NCBI RefSeq assembly: GCF_009877435.1
Contig: NZ_WXEX01000006.1
Coordinates: 62,001 to 126,000 of the forward strand
DNA length: 64,000 nt
Direction: 5' to 3'
Source: Heliomicrobium gestii
GTDB taxonomy: Bacteria; Bacillota; Desulfitobacteriia; Heliobacteriales; Heliobacteriaceae
Positions 34,123-42,299 of this stretch are shown here, piece by piece. The position numbers and the translations under genes are program-made. The notes below the pieces were generated by a model, which was given only the letters and a program-made list of their open reading frames with translations, was not told where the DNA came from and made no database searches. Positions within the stretch are counted from its first letter, which is position 1; each line of letters starts with the position of its first letter.

Positions 34123-34563
34123 CTATTGCTCGATGGCAAAGGTCATCTCCGCTTCGCAAACCAGTTGGTCTTCCACGTAGGCCCGTCCCATCGCTTTGCC
34201 GATGGTTTTGCGCAAGGCCGTCATCTCCGCTTCCAGGCGCAGCGTATCGCCGGGAACAACGGGGCGACGGAACCGGACCCCGTCGATTTTGGCGAACAAG
34301 GCGATCTTGCCGGCATATTCGGGCATCTTCAACAAGGCAACGGCGCCGGTCTGGGCCAAGGCCTCGACGATCAGAACGCCAGGCATGACGGGGTGACCGG
34401 GGAAATGGCCTTGGAAAAAAGGCTCGTTCATGGTCACGTTTTTCAAACCGACGGCCCACTTGCCCACCTCGAGTTCGATGATCCGGTCAACCAGGAGAAA
34501 GGGCGGTCTATGGGGTAGAATCCCCTGAATGTCTTGAACCGATAAATTCACTTTTTCCCTCAT
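34123..34563 (-). CDS. fabZ: 3-hydroxyacyl-ACP dehydratase FabZ
   Basis: 146 aa from the ATG at 34563 (an ATG eight codons earlier is also open). [13 protein letters not shown] starts the hot-dog fold; catalytic His53 is in [13 protein letters not shown] and Glu67 in VEALAQ, spaced 14 apart as required. FabZ dehydrates 3-hydroxyacyl-ACP in fatty acid elongation. Other fab genes are absent here, so its operon context is envelope-related rather than a fatty acid cluster. Confidence 0.93.
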   Translation of the reverse strand: MREKVNLSVQDIQGILPHRPPFLLVDRIIELEVGKWAVGLKNVTMNEPFFQGHFPGHPVMPGVLIVEALAQTGAVALLKMPEYAGKIALFAKIDGVRFRRPVVPGDTLRLEAEMTALRKTIGKAMGRAYVEDQLVCEAEMTFAIEQ

Positions 34564-34742
34564 TGCCACAATTCTTCCTCTCTGCATAATATTCGATGAC
34601 GACCCAGGTGATGTTCCCCACGTGAAAGAGGATCAGCGCGCCTAGCGTCGAAAGAGTGTATGTTTTCTGCGACTCTGCTTCTTACCGGTGACAAGCCACA
34701 GAAGACATCGATAAAACGATTTTGAGGAGGCTTATTTCCCCG

Positions 34743-35237
34743 ATGAAACTCGTCAACGAAAAAGGACGGCTCTTTGGACTGATCAACCCGCTCGACCTGC
34801 TGATCCTGTTGGCTGTCGTCGCCCTCGTGGCCGGTTTGGCGACGAAGACAAAAACGATGGTGCAAACGACCGACACAGCCGTTCAATTCGAGGTCGTCGT
34901 CAAGCGGGTGCTGCCGGAAGTGGCGACCAACCTGGACCCGAAGGAAACGCTCGTGGGCAGCGGCGTTGTCTTTGATCCGAAGGACGTCCATGTCGAATCG
35001 ATTCAGGTCGTGCCCACCCGTCTCTCCCAAACGACAGCTCAGGGGCAGCTTGTTGTGGCCGATGATCCCTACCTGAAAGATGTCTATGTCGTCCTCCGCG
35101 GCGTCTCCCGCTCGGCAACGGCCGACCTGCGCGTCGGCAACCAGGAGATCAAAGCAGGCAAGGAATACTACTATAAGACCCAAAAGACGCAACTGCTCGG
35201 CACCGTCACCAAGGTCAATCTCCTGGACAAGCAGTAA
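34743..35237 (+). CDS. DUF4330 family membrane-anchored protein
   Basis: 164 aa from the ATG at 34743 (GAGGAGG upstream). N-terminal LINPLDLLILLAVVALVAGLA is one membrane helix; the rest is a beta-rich domain (FEVVVKRVLPEVATNLDPKE, YYYKTQKTQLLGTVTKVNLL). It matches the DUF4330 pattern, a family of unknown function near polysaccharide genes. It is the first plus-strand gene in the window, reading toward a minus-strand glycosyltransferase that ends 3 bp away. Confidence 0.8.
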   Translation: MKLVNEKGRLFGLINPLDLLILLAVVALVAGLATKTKTMVQTTDTAVQFEVVVKRVLPEVATNLDPKETLVGSGVVFDPKDVHVESIQVVPTRLSQTTAQGQLVVADDPYLKDVYVVLRGVSRSATADLRVGNQEIKAGKEYYYKTQKTQLLGTVTKVNLLDKQ

Positions 35238-35240
35238 GCA

Positions 35241-36395
35241 TCATTCCCCGATTTTTTCCAGCATAGCCGTCAGACGGGCATCCCATGAATGGCGCCGGGC
35301 CAGATCCATCCGTTCCGCTCGTTTTTCCGGGCTGTCTTCGGCCAGAGCGGCCTCGATGCAACCGGTAAAGGAATCGGTCGGCTGACAGACGGTGACGACC
35401 GGGGAAAAGGGTAGCACCTCGGGCAAGGCGGTCGAGACGACGGGCTTGCCGGCCGCCAGGTATTCGTACACCTTGACGGGATTGACGCTCATCGTCAGTT
35501 CATTGAGCCGGAACGGCGAAAGACAGACATCGAAGCGACGCACATAATCGGGCAGAACCGAGTAGGGTTTCCGGCCGAGAAAAAAAACGTTGGGGAGCGC
35601 TTGCAACGCCGACACATCGGTCTCGACGGGACCGATCAAGGCCAGCGCCCAATCCCCGTGGGCCCGGGCAGCCTCAGCCAGCTTGTCCGTATCGATCCAG
35701 TCGCCGATGCCGCCGACAAAGCCGATCGTATGACGAAACCCGGCGGGCAGATCGGCAGGGTCCTTGTCGTCCGGTCGAGCCGTCGCCGCCTGGCTGAAGT
35801 GCTCCACATCGGCCGCATTGGCGACCAGGGTCACATCGGGACGGACGAGGCGCATCTTTTCCTGCAAGGCCGCCGCGGAGGCGAAGACGGCGTCACAGCG
35901 GCGGGCGAGGTCATTTTCCATCGCTACCATGACCGCCGGATCGATGAGGCCGGTAAATGCGGCATGATCGTCGACACAATCATAAACGAGGTAGCGCCAG
36001 TCGATGCCGGCGGACAGGAGATCGCAGGAACCGGGCAGATAGGTCCACAGGACCGGCTGGTCCCAGCCCAACTGCTGCAAGGTCCGTCGCAGCGTTCCGG
36101 CGAGCCGGCGCTGGTTGATCCGGTTGATCATCCGCCGCATCCCATGAAAAGGGAGAAAGACCGGCGGTTCCAGCCGCCAGATCCGGCCCGGGTCGACCGC
36201 TTCCAGCCGCCCGGCGCTTTGCCAGCGCGTGTTCAACAGGTCCCGGTTCTTCAATGGGGCCAAGTAGGTGATAGGGGGATCGACATAGAGAACCCGGTGC
36301 CCCCGGTTGGCCAACCGCACCATCAGTTGCTGGGCTCGCGCCCAGATGCCGTGCCATTCGGCGGCGCCGATACAGACAATATCCACTCCGGTCAT
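35241..36395 (-). CDS. Glycosyltransferase, TuaH-like
   Basis: 384 aa. The N-terminal VCIGAAEWHGIWARAQQLMV and VLYVDPPITYLAPLKN resemble the TuaH teichuronic-acid glycosyltransferases; the C-terminal half is GT-B type, with IGFVGGIGDWIDTDKLAEAA, FFLGRKPYSVLPDYVRRFDV and VNPVKVYEYLAAGKPVVST (nucleotide-sugar Glu-containing E-x7-E-like loop). It is cytoplasmic and transfers an unknown sugar for a surface polymer. Its start lies only 25 bp from the divergent O-antigen ligase gene, so each promoter must sit in the other coding region, or the starts are later than given. Confidence 0.85.
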   Translation of the reverse strand: MTGVDIVCIGAAEWHGIWARAQQLMVRLANRGHRVLYVDPPITYLAPLKNRDLLNTRWQSAGRLEAVDPGRIWRLEPPVFLPFHGMRRMINRINQRRLAGTLRRTLQQLGWDQPVLWTYLPGSCDLLSAGIDWRYLVYDCVDDHAAFTGLIDPAVMVAMENDLARRCDAVFASAAALQEKMRLVRPDVTLVANAADVEHFSQAATARPDDKDPADLPAGFRHTIGFVGGIGDWIDTDKLAEAARAHGDWALALIGPVETDVSALQALPNVFFLGRKPYSVLPDYVRRFDVCLSPFRLNELTMSVNPVKVYEYLAAGKPVVSTALPEVLPFSPVVTVCQPTDSFTGCIEAALAEDSPEKRAERMDLARRHSWDARLTAMLEKIGE

Positions 36396-36420
36396 CCTTT
36401 ACTCCGAAAATGATGGGTAG

Positions 36421-38436
36421 GTGAATTCCCTGAATACCATTCAAACGGTTCAACGGATAATTGTCAACAGTCTCGCCGGCCGGATCGTCTTGATTCTTTC
36501 CGGTTGGCTGCAGCGTTTGGAACCCTTCTGGCTGTCCAGCCGGTTTCATGATGGGCTGGAAGGAGCCATCACCACGGCGGGCAAGGGCGGCGTCGCACGA
36601 TTTCTCGGCGGTGATCCCGCCGCGAGGCTGCAATCCCGCCTGGCCTCCTCTTGGTTTGCGTCATCTTTCTCGACGTTGGGCAGAAACATCGAAGGGCTGC
36701 GCCAGGCCTTCATCGCTTGGACAGAAGGCATCACCAAGGGGAGCGTCGTGGCGGACATCGTCCGGCACCTGGCCTGTCCAGAAGGGTGGCAACTGGAGGG
36801 GCTCAGCCGGGCCGGGCTGGCCTATCTGGCCGGGCTGTTCCTCGCCTATGCGGCCCTCGGCGCCATTACGGCGAAAACCGGCCTCGTCCTGACGGCCCTC
36901 ATCTTTCTGCTCATGCTGTACGCTCATTCCAGCGCCACCGTCCAAACGGTGTGGACAGATTCACTCCTGGGACGTCTCTTCCATTCCCTCTTGCCGGAAG
37001 AACTGGTATGCCGCGATCGGGTGAGCCGGGATAAAGCGAGCCGGGAGAAAGACCACCCTGTTGCGCCGGCCTTAACCGGCGCCAGCGCCCAGGTCATGTA
37101 CCTCTTGCTCCTGTTCATGGGCGCCGGGCTGGCCTTTTATTCGCTGAAAATCCAAAACCCGCTGGTCCTGCTGGTTCCGGCGGTCCTGGTGGTTCCCACG
37201 CTGATCCTCCTCCGTCCGGAACTCGGCCTCTACGGGCTCATCAGCTATGCCGTCATCGACTGGGCGCTGCGATTAAAAGAGACAGCCCTTACCAGCCTCT
37301 GGGACGACCTCCTGCTGGTCTCGCTCGCCGTTGCCCTGATCGGTCAATGGCTCGTCCGGAAGGACTTTCGCTGGCGCATCCATCCCACCTTCTTTGCCCT
37401 GACCGCCTTCATCTGCCTGATGTTTTTCCTCTTTCTCATCGATTCCAGCTACCCCCGGATCATCATTCCCATCGACGGCCTGCGCGTCATCGTCCAGCAC
37501 ATGCTCTGGTTCTACATCGCCGTCCAGTTGATCCGCAGCCCCCGGCAGGCTGGTTTGATCCTGATCCTCTTCACGTTGGTTGGAACGGCCATCGCCGCCT
37601 TCGGCGTCTACCAGTTCATCGCCAAGGTTCCCATGCCGGAGCACTGGGTCGACCAGGCGGAACTCGGCAGCATCGCCACCCGCGCCTTTTCCATCGTTGG
37701 CAGCCCGAACATCCTGGGCAGCATCCTCGTCCTGACGACGCCGATCGCTCTCGGGCTGGCCTACCGGGGCAACGCCTGGCAGCGCCTCTTTTACCTGGGC
37801 TGCGCCGGGATGATGGGCGCCTCCATGGTGTTCAGTTTTTCCCGCGGCGCCTGGCTCGCCCTGGCGGCGGCGATCATCCTCTTCAGCGTCTTGCAGGATC
37901 GCCGGCTGATCGCCCTCCTGATCGTCGGCGCCATCTTGCTTCCCATCGCCTCCCCCTCGGTGGGCGACCGGATCAGCTACCTGCTCAGCCCGGAATACCT
38001 CCACAAATCCTCCCAGGACGGGCGGCTGGAGCGCTGGGATCTGGCCCTGGAAAAGGTGGAACAGAGCCCGATCTTCGGCATCGGATTGGGCCGCTACGGC
38101 GGCGCAGCGGCTGAACACAACAAGGATTTTTTGCCATACCGAACGCTCTATACGGATAACTACTATATGAAAACAGCGGCGGAGACGGGGTTGCTCGGTC
38201 TCTTTGCCTTCATCGCACTGATGGTGGCGGTCATCCGCACCGGCTTCGGAACAGCCGTCCATGCCCCACCGTCTCGCCGTGCCCTCGCCATCGGCGTCGC
38301 CTGCGGACTCTTCGGTGTGGTGCTGCACAACGCCGTGGAGAACGTCTTCGAAGTGCCCCTGATGGTCGCCTCCTTCTGGTTGTGCGCCGCCCTCCTGTGG
38401 GGGCTGAGGGAGCCTTCCCGTTTGTCACCCGATTGA
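36421..38436 (+). CDS. O-antigen ligase/polymerase family (Wzy_C) with long N-terminal extension
   Basis: 671 aa, GTG start. About twelve transmembrane helices begin near residue 135. The Wzy_C region has VFSFSRGAWLALAAAIILFS and, in the large outer loop, GIGLGRYGGAAAEHNKDFLP with YTDNYYMKTAAETGLLGLF, the usual active-loop layout. The first roughly 130 residues and a basic linker (VSRDKASREKDHP) are unusual for the family. It polymerises or ligates lipid-linked sugar chains on the outer membrane face of the cytoplasmic membrane. A terminator follows at 38457-38482. Confidence 0.87.
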   Translation: MNSLNTIQTVQRIIVNSLAGRIVLILSGWLQRLEPFWLSSRFHDGLEGAITTAGKGGVARFLGGDPAARLQSRLASSWFASSFSTLGRNIEGLRQAFIAWTEGITKGSVVADIVRHLACPEGWQLEGLSRAGLAYLAGLFLAYAALGAITAKTGLVLTALIFLLMLYAHSSATVQTVWTDSLLGRLFHSLLPEELVCRDRVSRDKASREKDHPVAPALTGASAQVMYLLLLFMGAGLAFYSLKIQNPLVLLVPAVLVVPTLILLRPELGLYGLISYAVIDWALRLKETALTSLWDDLLLVSLAVALIGQWLVRKDFRWRIHPTFFALTAFICLMFFLFLIDSSYPRIIIPIDGLRVIVQHMLWFYIAVQLIRSPRQAGLILILFTLVGTAIAAFGVYQFIAKVPMPEHWVDQAELGSIATRAFSIVGSPNILGSILVLTTPIALGLAYRGNAWQRLFYLGCAGMMGASMVFSFSRGAWLALAAAIILFSVLQDRRLIALLIVGAILLPIASPSVGDRISYLLSPEYLHKSSQDGRLERWDLALEKVEQSPIFGIGLGRYGGAAAEHNKDFLPYRTLYTDNYYMKTAAETGLLGLFAFIALMVAVIRTGFGTAVHAPPSRRALAIGVACGLFGVVLHNAVENVFEVPLMVASFWLCAALLWGLREPSRLSPD

Positions 38437-38456
38437 TTTCACAGATGAACGTAAAA

Positions 38457-38482
38457 AAGCCACTCCCGCGCTGGAGTGGCTT
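38457..38482 (+). terminator. Terminator after O-antigen ligase gene
   Basis: 10-bp stem AAGCCACTCC / GGAGTGGCTT, 6-nt loop, 20 nt after the stop; weak T run. Confidence 0.75.
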
Positions 38483-38610
38483 CCCTGTCTCTGCCCATCT
38501 CGATCGTTTCAAATCCCGCTGAACCGCTGACTTCCCCATCTTTATCGTTTTCCACATCCCGATCATTTACCTTATCCGTACCGTCGATACTTTACTGGGA
38601 GGTATTCCCC

Positions 38611-39006
38611 ATGCCAAAACCGGTGCTTGCCTGGGACTCGCTGCTGCTCATCCTGACAAACGTCGTGCTCCTCCTGTCCGGGCAGACCCTCTGGAAGGTG
38701 GGGCTGCAAAAGCTCGGGGGCTTCAGCCTATCGAGTCTCTCAAACCTATCCAGCCTGAGCGCCTTCGCCTTCTCCCCCTGGATCATGGGCGGCTTGGCCC
38801 TCTATGTCATCGCCACAGGCGTCTGGTTCGCCATCCTCTCCCGCATGGACTTCAGCCTCGCCTATCCCCTACAAAGCCTCGCCTTCGTCTTCGGCGTTTT
38901 TCTCGGCTGGCTGGTTTTTCAGGAAACGGTCCCCTGGACCCGCTGGGCCGGCGTGGCGGTCATCGTCTTCGGCGTCTACCTGGTGTCGTTGCCGGCGAGG
39001 CCCTAA
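38611..39006 (+). CDS. Half-size EamA/SMR-type membrane transporter
   Basis: 131 aa from the ATG at 38611 (GGGAGG upstream). Four hydrophobic helices; RMDFSLAYPLQSLAFVFGVF and VVFGVYLVSLP are typical of small EamA/ArnE-F-like proteins that work as dimers. Members near polysaccharide genes are thought to flip lipid-linked sugars such as undecaprenyl-phosphate aminoarabinose; others export drugs or metabolites. Its place after the ligase gene favours glycan-lipid flipping, but this is inference. Confidence 0.75.
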   Translation: MPKPVLAWDSLLLILTNVVLLLSGQTLWKVGLQKLGGFSLSSLSNLSSLSAFAFSPWIMGGLALYVIATGVWFAILSRMDFSLAYPLQSLAFVFGVFLGWLVFQETVPWTRWAGVAVIVFGVYLVSLPARP

Positions 39007-39011
39007 TGGTG

Positions 39012-39455
39012 TCATTGGGAATCCTCTTGCAGGTATAGTTCATGCATCTTCATCCGCAATTTTTCATAGGCCTCGAAATACCGATCGCGAATCAACTGAA
39101 TCATCTCGTTTGCCGTGCCCTCGTCATAGACGTGATTTGTCATATTTCTGCTCTGAATCATGTTCATCCAGAGCTGACCGTCCTCAATAAGTCCCAGTTG
39201 AAAGGCTTCCTTGAAAGCATCTCTCGCGCCATAGATCTGCGTGTTCCCTCTGTCTTTTAGAAAGGCCTTCAGCATCTTCCATGCTAATTCATAGGTGAAT
39301 TCAAAAGCCTGAATCGTTCCCTGTTTTTCAAGGTTGCTTAGGTCACGTGACTTCATTAAATCTACCGCTTCCTTGAGTTGTCTTAAAGCTTTTTGATAGT
39401 TTGAAAACCGTTGCACCCAACGGATATCTCTGTTTTCCACCAGTGCTCCCTCCAA
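39012..39455 (-). CDS. HI0074-family nucleotidyltransferase-substrate-binding (HEPN-like) protein, orphan
   Basis: 147 aa, all helical. RWVQRFSNYQKALRQLKEAV, GTIQAFEFTYELAWKMLKAF, KDRGNTQIYGARDAFKEAFQ and WMNMIQSRNMTNHVYDEGTA are hallmark blocks of the HI0074 family. These normally pair with a small MNT nucleotidyltransferase in a toxin-antitoxin-like unit. No partner gene is seen on either side: downstream is the convergent EamA gene and upstream is intergenic DNA and an IS66 element. Possibly the partner was lost, or is encoded elsewhere. Confidence 0.85.
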   Translation of the reverse strand: MEGALVENRDIRWVQRFSNYQKALRQLKEAVDLMKSRDLSNLEKQGTIQAFEFTYELAWKMLKAFLKDRGNTQIYGARDAFKEAFQLGLIEDGQLWMNMIQSRNMTNHVYDEGTANEMIQLIRDRYFEAYEKLRMKMHELYLQEDSQ

Positions 39456-39638
39456 ACATCGCTTTCGTCATCGATTCACGATTTATCCACACTGAGCCGC
39501 TCACAAGATTCGTTCATTTGTTCTACGAAACAAGTAGTCAACATTCAAACCACCATAACCAGTGATACCGGTTGACTACCGAACGATTTGAGCCTTTATT
39601 CAACCAATTTTCCTTTTTATTCCTTTTCCATTGGCCTC

Positions 39639-39667
39639 ATTGTACTATACCGATTTCGTTTCATCAA
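39639..39667 (-). promoter_or_regulatory. Sigma-A-like promoter for the HI0074-family gene
   Basis: TTGATG (39667-39662), 17 nt, TACAAT (39644-39639) on the minus strand; the match to TTGACA-N17-TATAAT is good. It lies about 180 nt before the gene. Confidence 0.5.
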
Positions 39668-39722
39668 GCACCCAGCCGTAGTTCATCCCCTACGAGTATC
39701 AAGTAACTGAAGCAAAACCTGA

Positions 39723-39754
39723 AAAGACCGGTGGGACAATTCCCACCGGTCTTT
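39723..39754 (-). terminator. Strong terminator, originally of the 42300-43430 glycosyltransferase
   Basis: Perfect 14-bp stem AAAGACCGGTGGGA / TCCCACCGGTCTTT, 4-nt loop. No intact gene ends beside it; removing the IS66 insertion would put it about 75 bp after the glycosyltransferase stop at 42300. Confidence 0.8.
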
Positions 39755-39795
39755 CTTCTCACAAAACAGCCGACTACCCCAAAGGGCGAGTAAGC

Positions 39796-39803
39796 GGACA
39801 AGG
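39796..39803. repeat. Left 8-bp target-site duplication of IS66 element
   Basis: GGACAAGG directly left of the left inverted repeat; the same 8 bases stand at 42267-42274. Eight bp is the IS66 rule. Confidence 0.9.
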
Positions 39804-39886
39804 GTAAGCGCTCAATGAACGGGCGCATAGACAACAAACCCCGGTACGATTATCCGTTCGTACCGGGGTTTCGCATCTACCATCAA

Positions 39887-41464
39887 TTATTTTGCATTTC
39901 GGCAGTAGGTCGGCAGCTTTTCCGACCAAGGCATAAAGTCCTCAAGCAGGGATGGATTTGCCGTAAAATCCGTTGCCGGCAGTTTGCTCAGAATGTGGAC
40001 CAGGTACATGTAGACATTGAGCTGATTCGCCTTCGCCGTTTCCACAATGCTGTACACCACGGCGCTGGCGTTGGCGCCCTTCGTGGTGTCGGCAAAGAGC
40101 CATCCTTTTCTGCCGATGACAAATGGCCGAATCGCATTCTCGGCCCGGTTATTGGATAGGGCAATGCGACCGTCCTCCAAAAATGAACTCAGTGATGCTC
40201 TTTGATGGACGGAATAGGTAATCGCCTCGGCCAGCTTCGAGCCTTTGAGCGCGTTGACGGTCTCCAGCCATGACCAATAGGCCTCAAGCACGGGTTTGGA
40301 CCGTTCCTGACGCTGATTCTTCCGTTCCTCCGGAGAAAGCGGTTCCAACTCTCTCTCAATGGAAAAGAGCTGGTTGCAGTATTCAAATCCCACCGCAGCG
40401 GCGGAGCCTTCCAAGGACTCCTTCCGTGGCATCGCTTCTTGATATTTGCGTCGCAAGTGCGCCCAACAGCCGCACCGGGTAACCTTCGGCACCTTGTCAT
40501 ATCCGCCGTACCCGTCGGTTTGCAGGTAGCCATGAAAGCCGTCCAGAAACCGCCGTGCATGCTCCCCGGATCGGGAGGGCTGATATTCAAAGAGCACCAC
40601 CGGTTTTGTCTCGGCCTGGCCGGAGCAGTACACCCACATCCGCGATTCCGATGTGGGCTTCTTCCCGGCCTCTTTCAGCACCTGGATCACCGACTCATCG
40701 GCGTGAACGACCGGTTGCGCAAGAAGATGCGCCTTCATCGTCTCCCACAGCGGCATCAGCCAATCGATGGCCGATCGAATGATCCAGTTGGCTAACGTCG
40801 CTCGGGAAAGAGCCACGCCCTGATGGGCCCAGTCCTTTTCCTGCCGATACAGGGGCATCGCGTTTACGTATTTCTGGTACATGACATGGGCCACCGTTGA
40901 TGCCGACGCGAGGCTCCGTTTGATCACCGGCGCGGGCGTCGGTGCTTTGACGATTGTGGCTTCTCCCGTTTCTTTCTCACAGCATTCACAAACGTAGCTG
41001 TGTCGGACATACCGAAGCAGCCGTACCTGGGCGGGGATGATCTCCAGTTCTTCCCGAACCGTCTCTTTGCCCAGATCCCGCATGCTTCCGCCGCATTCGG
41101 CGCAGGCCAGCGTTTCTTTATCCAATTCGCAGAGGATCTCGACAACGGGAACGTTTGCAGCCAGTTCTTCCTTGGTGCGCTTGGCTTTGCGGGTATACCC
41201 AGCAATGGAGACCTTATCCGGCTCGGGCGCTTTGCTTCTGACTTCGGCTTCCGCTTCATTGAACAGGGAGAGTTGATCCGCATCCTCCCCAGCGATCACG
41301 TACTTGCTCTTCTCGCTGGATTGGCCGTACATGGTCTTTTGGAATTTCGCCAGGATGTCCATCAGTCGATCGATACGCACCGACTGTTCTTCTACTTGCG
41401 CTTCCAATCTTGTAATATATGCAGTTACATCGGGCGAAAGGCCCGTCTTATCAATCGTTTCCAT
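39887..41464 (-). CDS. tnpC: IS66 transposase TnpC
   Basis: 525 aa from the ATG at 41464 (METIDKTGLSPD). An open frame extends further upstream but overlaps tnpB and is not IS66-like. Coiled-coil start (RLEAQVEEQSVRIDRLMDIL), a zinc-finger region (CAECGGSM, CECCEKE), then the DDE domain with Asp in HADESVIQV, Asp in YLQTDGYGGYD and Glu in LSNNRAENAIRPFVIGR. It catalyses cut-and-paste or copy-type movement together with TnpA and TnpB. Confidence 0.95.
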   Translation of the reverse strand: METIDKTGLSPDVTAYITRLEAQVEEQSVRIDRLMDILAKFQKTMYGQSSEKSKYVIAGEDADQLSLFNEAEAEVRSKAPEPDKVSIAGYTRKAKRTKEELAANVPVVEILCELDKETLACAECGGSMRDLGKETVREELEIIPAQVRLLRYVRHSYVCECCEKETGEATIVKAPTPAPVIKRSLASASTVAHVMYQKYVNAMPLYRQEKDWAHQGVALSRATLANWIIRSAIDWLMPLWETMKAHLLAQPVVHADESVIQVLKEAGKKPTSESRMWVYCSGQAETKPVVLFEYQPSRSGEHARRFLDGFHGYLQTDGYGGYDKVPKVTRCGCWAHLRRKYQEAMPRKESLEGSAAAVGFEYCNQLFSIERELEPLSPEERKNQRQERSKPVLEAYWSWLETVNALKGSKLAEAITYSVHQRASLSSFLEDGRIALSNNRAENAIRPFVIGRKGWLFADTTKGANASAVVYSIVETAKANQLNVYMYLVHILSKLPATDFTANPSLLEDFMPWSEKLPTYCRNAK

Positions 41465-41529
41465 GGGGCCTAGTATACCATGAAATGTTCCTGTATCCCA
41501 TCCGATTCCGGGGTGGCACGGCCGATTCG

Positions 41530-41892
41530 TCAACAGAAGTCCCTGGCGGTGACCTCGCCAAACCCTTTCGGCGGATCGATGGAGAGACCCTCCATGAGCA
41601 GGCGAAGTTGCGATACGGTGATGTTTCGTACGTCTGCCGGCTCTCTCGGCCATTGGAACCGGGCGCCCGCCCCATCGAGCCGCTTGTAGTACAACGAAAA
41701 TCCGTTGCGATCCCAGCTTAGGCCTTTGAGCCGATTCCGACTTCCGTTGCAGAACAGAAAGAGATAGTTGCCGAAGGGATCCATCTTGAATTGCTGTTTC
41801 ACGATAATGGCCAAGCCATCGACGGAGCGCCTCAAATCGGTAGAACCGCAAGCTAGGTAAATCCCCTTGTAATCGAGGATGTCTTTTAGCAT
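41530..41892 (-). CDS. tnpB: IS66 accessory protein TnpB
   Basis: 120 aa from the ATG at 41892, overlapping tnpA by 7 bp. MLKDILDYKGIYLACGSTDL and LFLFCNGSRNRLKGLSWDRN are the classic IS66 Orf2 (TnpB) motifs. It is required for transposition in IS66-type elements, role not known in detail. Confidence 0.94.
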   Translation of the reverse strand: MLKDILDYKGIYLACGSTDLRRSVDGLAIIVKQQFKMDPFGNYLFLFCNGSRNRLKGLSWDRNGFSLYYKRLDGAGARFQWPREPADVRNITVSQLRLLMEGLSIDPPKGFGEVTARDFC

Positions 41893-42179
41893 AGGGCATC
41901 CATGGCTTTCAGCACGTCGGTCAACAGCACAGGACTGAACCCATGGTCGACACTGATGATCCATTTCCCGCATTGGATCTTGATTTCACTGTCGGCGCGT
42001 TCTTTTACCAACGTTACATCCGCCCACTGCTGCGGTGGATGATTCGATTTATTGTTCAGCTTGGTTGCCCAGGTCACGTACTGGCGGTAATTAATGCCCC
42101 TTTCTTCGCACCATGCTTTCGCGGTCATGCCACTTGCCCGACATTCGGTCACGATGGCCAGCTGTTCTTGCGATGTCAC
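41886..42179 (-). CDS. tnpA: IS66 accessory protein TnpA
   Basis: 97 aa from the GTG at 42179, chosen because GGAGG stands 7 nt upstream; the longer frame would begin outside the element. LAIVTECRASGMTAKAWCEE and YRQYVTWATKLN form the helix-turn-helix N-terminus typical of IS66 Orf1. Confidence 0.88.
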   Translation of the reverse strand: MTSQEQLAIVTECRASGMTAKAWCEERGINYRQYVTWATKLNNKSNHPPQQWADVTLVKERADSEIKIQCGKWIISVDHGFSPVLLTDVLKAMDALC

Positions 42180-42266
42180 TTCGATACCTCCATTCTCATG
42201 TCGTAATGGAGATATTCTCGCATGCTTAGGTCTGGATGACCATGCGCCTGAACATTGAGCGCTTAC

Positions 42267-42274
42267 GGACAAGG
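42267..42274. repeat. Right 8-bp target-site duplication of IS66 element
   Basis: GGACAAGG, identical to 39796-39803. Confidence 0.9.
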
Positions 42275-42299
42275 GAACAGTTACTGACTTTCACAAAAG

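Larger units (their letters stand above)
39456..39803. other. Intergenic region left of IS66, with promoter and terminator
   Basis: 348 bp with no recognisable gene. It holds a sigma-A-like promoter for the HI0074 gene (39639-39667), a strong hairpin terminator (39723-39754) and the left target duplication of the IS66 element (39796-39803). Confidence 0.6.
39804..42266 (-). mobile_element. IS66-family insertion sequence, complete
   Basis: 2463 bp. Ends are imperfect inverted repeats: GTAAGCGCTCAATG starts the left end and, read from the other strand, the right end also starts GTAAGCGCTCAATG; similarity continues (GGCGCAT) to about 27 nt. The 8-bp duplication GGACAAGG flanks it on both sides. 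It carries tnpA, tnpB and tnpC, all open, so it may still be active. It inserted just downstream of the stop codon of a glycosyltransferase gene. Confidence 0.93.

Noticed and set aside
34560-35192. 210-codon minus-strand frame
   Set aside because: Antisense to the DUF4330 gene, which has a ribosome site and a membrane helix.
37273-38328. 351-codon minus-strand frame
   Set aside because: Antisense to the O-antigen ligase; very charged low-complexity product typical of a shadow frame.
41465-41899. Longer version of IS66 tnpC starting upstream
   Set aside because: The extra 145 codons overlap tnpB in another frame and do not resemble TnpC; METIDKTG at 41464 is the family start.
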